DNA of 64,000 bases from Bacteroidota bacterium (GTDB taxonomy: Bacteria > Bacteroidota > Bacteroidia > Flavobacteriales_D > Sanyastnellaceae), in the NCBI GenBank assembly GCA_027624855.1, contig JAQBTQ010000001.1:148142-212141 (forward strand), written 5' to 3'. Of this stretch, positions 62,801-64,000 are shown piece by piece. The translations under genes and the position numbers were made by a program. The notes beneath the pieces were generated by a model. The model worked only from the letters and a program-made list of their open reading frames with translations. It made no database searches and was not told where the DNA came from. Within the stretch, counting starts at the first letter, position 1; each line of letters begins with the position of its first letter.

Positions 62801-63364
62801 TTAATTCACTCGGTACACAGACAGTGGAGGAATGTTCCAATAAACGGTCCGCACCTTTTCGAAATCGAAATCCTGATAATGAGGCTCCATCAGTCGGGGG
62901 AAGTAAGTAAACCAGCGGTACCGCGTATTTTTTTTCGTTTGTCGCAGAATTGCATTAAACAAATTCGTTTTTACCGGCTCCGGAAGGGTGAATGGCAAGC
63001 CCGAAACAATCAAATCAATTCGAGGCCAACCCCTTTCATTGATTAACGCCTCAAACTCATCCGCACTTCCTTCAATGATTTCGAAACGATCGCCAAAACG
63101 CTCGCGCAACTTGGGAATGAAAGTGGGGTTTAATTCAATGACCAGTACTTTACAGCCCAGCGGCAGAAATGCATGCATTTGTTCCGTAAAACGCCCAGTT
63201 CCCGGTCCCAATTCAACTACGTACTCCAGTTCATCCCACTCAATACCGTCGAACATCGCACGGCTCGCCCTTCGGCTACTGGGCCAAACGCTCGCATTTT
63301 GTTTGGGATTGCGTAAGAATCCCCTGAAAAAATTCAAATATGAATGGTTCAGGTTTCTTGCCAT
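62801..63364 (-). CDS. Class I SAM-dependent methyltransferase, phospholipid N-methyltransferase-like
   Basis: A 187-residue protein from ATG 63362-63364. It has motif I VVELGPGTGRFTEQM, motif II-like VLVIELNPTFIPKL, FEIIEGSADEFEAL and IDLIVSGLPFTLPEPVK, as in PmtA-like phospholipid N-methyltransferases and rRNA dimethylase relatives. The N-terminal FFRGFLRNPKQNASVWPSSR also fits PmtA. It could modify lipids made by the operon at 57305-60382; that link is inferred. Confidence 0.8.
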   Translation of the reverse strand: MARNLNHSYLNFFRGFLRNPKQNASVWPSSRRASRAMFDGIEWDELEYVVELGPGTGRFTEQMHAFLPLGCKVLVIELNPTFIPKLRERFGDRFEIIEGSADEFEALINERGWPRIDLIVSGLPFTLPEPVKTNLFNAILRQTKKNTRYRWFTYFPRLMEPHYQDFDFEKVRTVYWNIPPLSVYRVN

Positions 63365-63403
63365 GTTCAAATATAGCGACGTCAACTTTCATATCTTCTC
63401 GCC

Positions 63404-64000
63404 ATGTTTCAAAGGATACTCAATGCTTACGCCAACGGATTTCAACGCTGGGTACCCACACCGTTGACCATTGCAGTCCTATTGACGGCTCTGGCTGGAT
63501 TGCTTGCGCTTCAGTTTACTGAGCCCGCTGACATTCTCGATTCTTGGGTAGAAGGCATGTGGAATGCGAGCCTCATTCGATTCGGATTTCAGGCCATGTT
63601 CATGCTGGTATTGGGCCATGTTTTGGCGCTGGCACCGCCTGTTTTGAGGGTGCTGAACGGTGCTGTTTCTTGGATTGTAAGGAATCCGAAATGGGCAGCC
63701 AGTAAAGTGGCATTCATCGCTATGATGCTAGGATGGATGAATTGGGGATTGGGATTGGTGGGAGGAGCGATATTGGTTCGTGGCGTCATGGATTACGTCA
63801 TGCGCCAAGGAAAAAGGGACACGATTCATTTTGGTGTATTGGGAGCGGCAGGATACGCGGGTTTGTTGGTCTGGCACGGGGGGTTGAGTGGATCAGCCCC
63901 ATTGAAAGCGGCAGAAGTTGGACACCTAAAAGAGTTGGCACAAGGAACAACATGGGCAGATGTTCTTCCCGAATCGATTGGACTTTTGGAAACCATCTTC
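63404..64000 (+). CDS. Short-chain fatty acid transporter (AtoE family), 3' end outside window
   Basis: 199 codons are visible from ATG 63404 to the window edge, with no stop. It begins FQRILNAYANGFQRWVPTPL and has the family's opening helices and GWMNWGLGLVGGAILVRGV and GLLVWHGGLSGSAPLK motifs, as in AtoE/SCFA_trans permeases of the inner membrane. Divergent from the methyltransferase gene. Confidence 0.85.
   Translation, partial: MFQRILNAYANGFQRWVPTPLTIAVLLTALAGLLALQFTEPADILDSWVEGMWNASLIRFGFQAMFMLVLGHVLALAPPVLRVLNGAVSWIVRNPKWAASKVAFIAMMLGWMNWGLGLVGGAILVRGVMDYVMRQGKRDTIHFGVLGAAGYAGLLVWHGGLSGSAPLKAAEVGHLKELAQGTTWADVLPESIGLLETIF

Noticed and set aside
1..64000. rRNA, tRNA, transposase, integrase, phage or plasmid genes.
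   Set aside because: None were recognised on either strand by inspection; a tRNA could be missed without a covariance search.

Overview
The window reads as chromosomal DNA from a free-living, probably marine member of the Bacteroidota, closest in style to Flavobacteriales. The evidence is the many secreted proteins ending in type IX secretion (T9SS) sorting domains (esterase at 14746, giant PKD-like protein at 17805, intradiol dioxygenase at 41824, deiodinase-like protein at 53524, Kazal protein at 56334, gliding-type C-terminus at 60442), a TonB-dependent receptor with a carboxypeptidase-regulatory-like N-domain, Fibrobacter-paralog and GCTDPxA-type modules, a FISUMP lipoprotein, weak Shine-Dalgarno sites and a GH81 laminarinase-like enzyme. 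No rRNA, tRNA, CRISPR array, transposase or integrase was seen. The assignment is inferred from protein style, not from a marker gene.

Layout. 1-3712: a cut-off CXXCH/Reeler-like secreted protein, a multi-pass membrane protein and a vanadium haloperoxidase-like phosphatase-fold enzyme. 3857-10997: a tight seven-gene envelope operon (PEGA-like lipoprotein, outer-membrane barrel proteins, a DUF6175-like protein, a coiled-coil protein, two further lipoproteins) followed by a PLD-family lipoprotein. 12631-15855: a GC-rich YgjP-like metalloprotease, a cupin, a long non-coding stretch with a terminator and three consecutive hairpins, then a T9SS-exported PHB-depolymerase-type esterase. 15970-25815: a small secreted protein and a seven-gene, end-to-end operon encoding two membrane proteins, a TSP3 protein, two unknown exported proteins, a 1108-residue T9SS adhesin and an HtrA-like lipoprotein. 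25992-34552: an accessory-looking stretch of poorly known genes, including an RNase H-like protein, three small GC-rich genes, two secreted proteases, and two gene blocks each bracketed by a near-perfect direct repeat of 24-25 bp. 34567-43630: FISUMP lipoprotein, subtilisin, a DUF6150-type 13-residue repeat protein, GH81 glucanase, exported pirin, CDGSH protein, intradiol dioxygenase and sterol-desaturase-family enzyme. 43703-53441: dockerin-tailed secreted proteins, two TonB-dependent receptors, an ABM-like protein and a thioredoxin-fold protein. 53524-64000: a deiodinase-like T9SS protein, cyclophilin, histone-deacetylase family enzyme, Kazal protein, a four-gene phospholipid operon resembling enterobacterial ynbABC, an IgGFc-binding/gliding-type adhesin, a phospholipid-methyltransferase-like protein and a truncated short-chain fatty acid transporter.

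Together the genes describe a particle- or alga-associated lifestyle: export of enzymes and adhesins through T9SS, attack on beta-1,3-glucan, esters and aromatic compounds, and envelope maintenance. The best leads for something undescribed are the 16366-25815 operon, the 3857-10997 operon, the repeat-bracketed cassettes at 28741-30421 and 32827-34542, and the structured leader at 14561-14694. Start codons were moved inward from the longest reading frame where a signal peptide, lipobox or gene overlap made a later start more credible.
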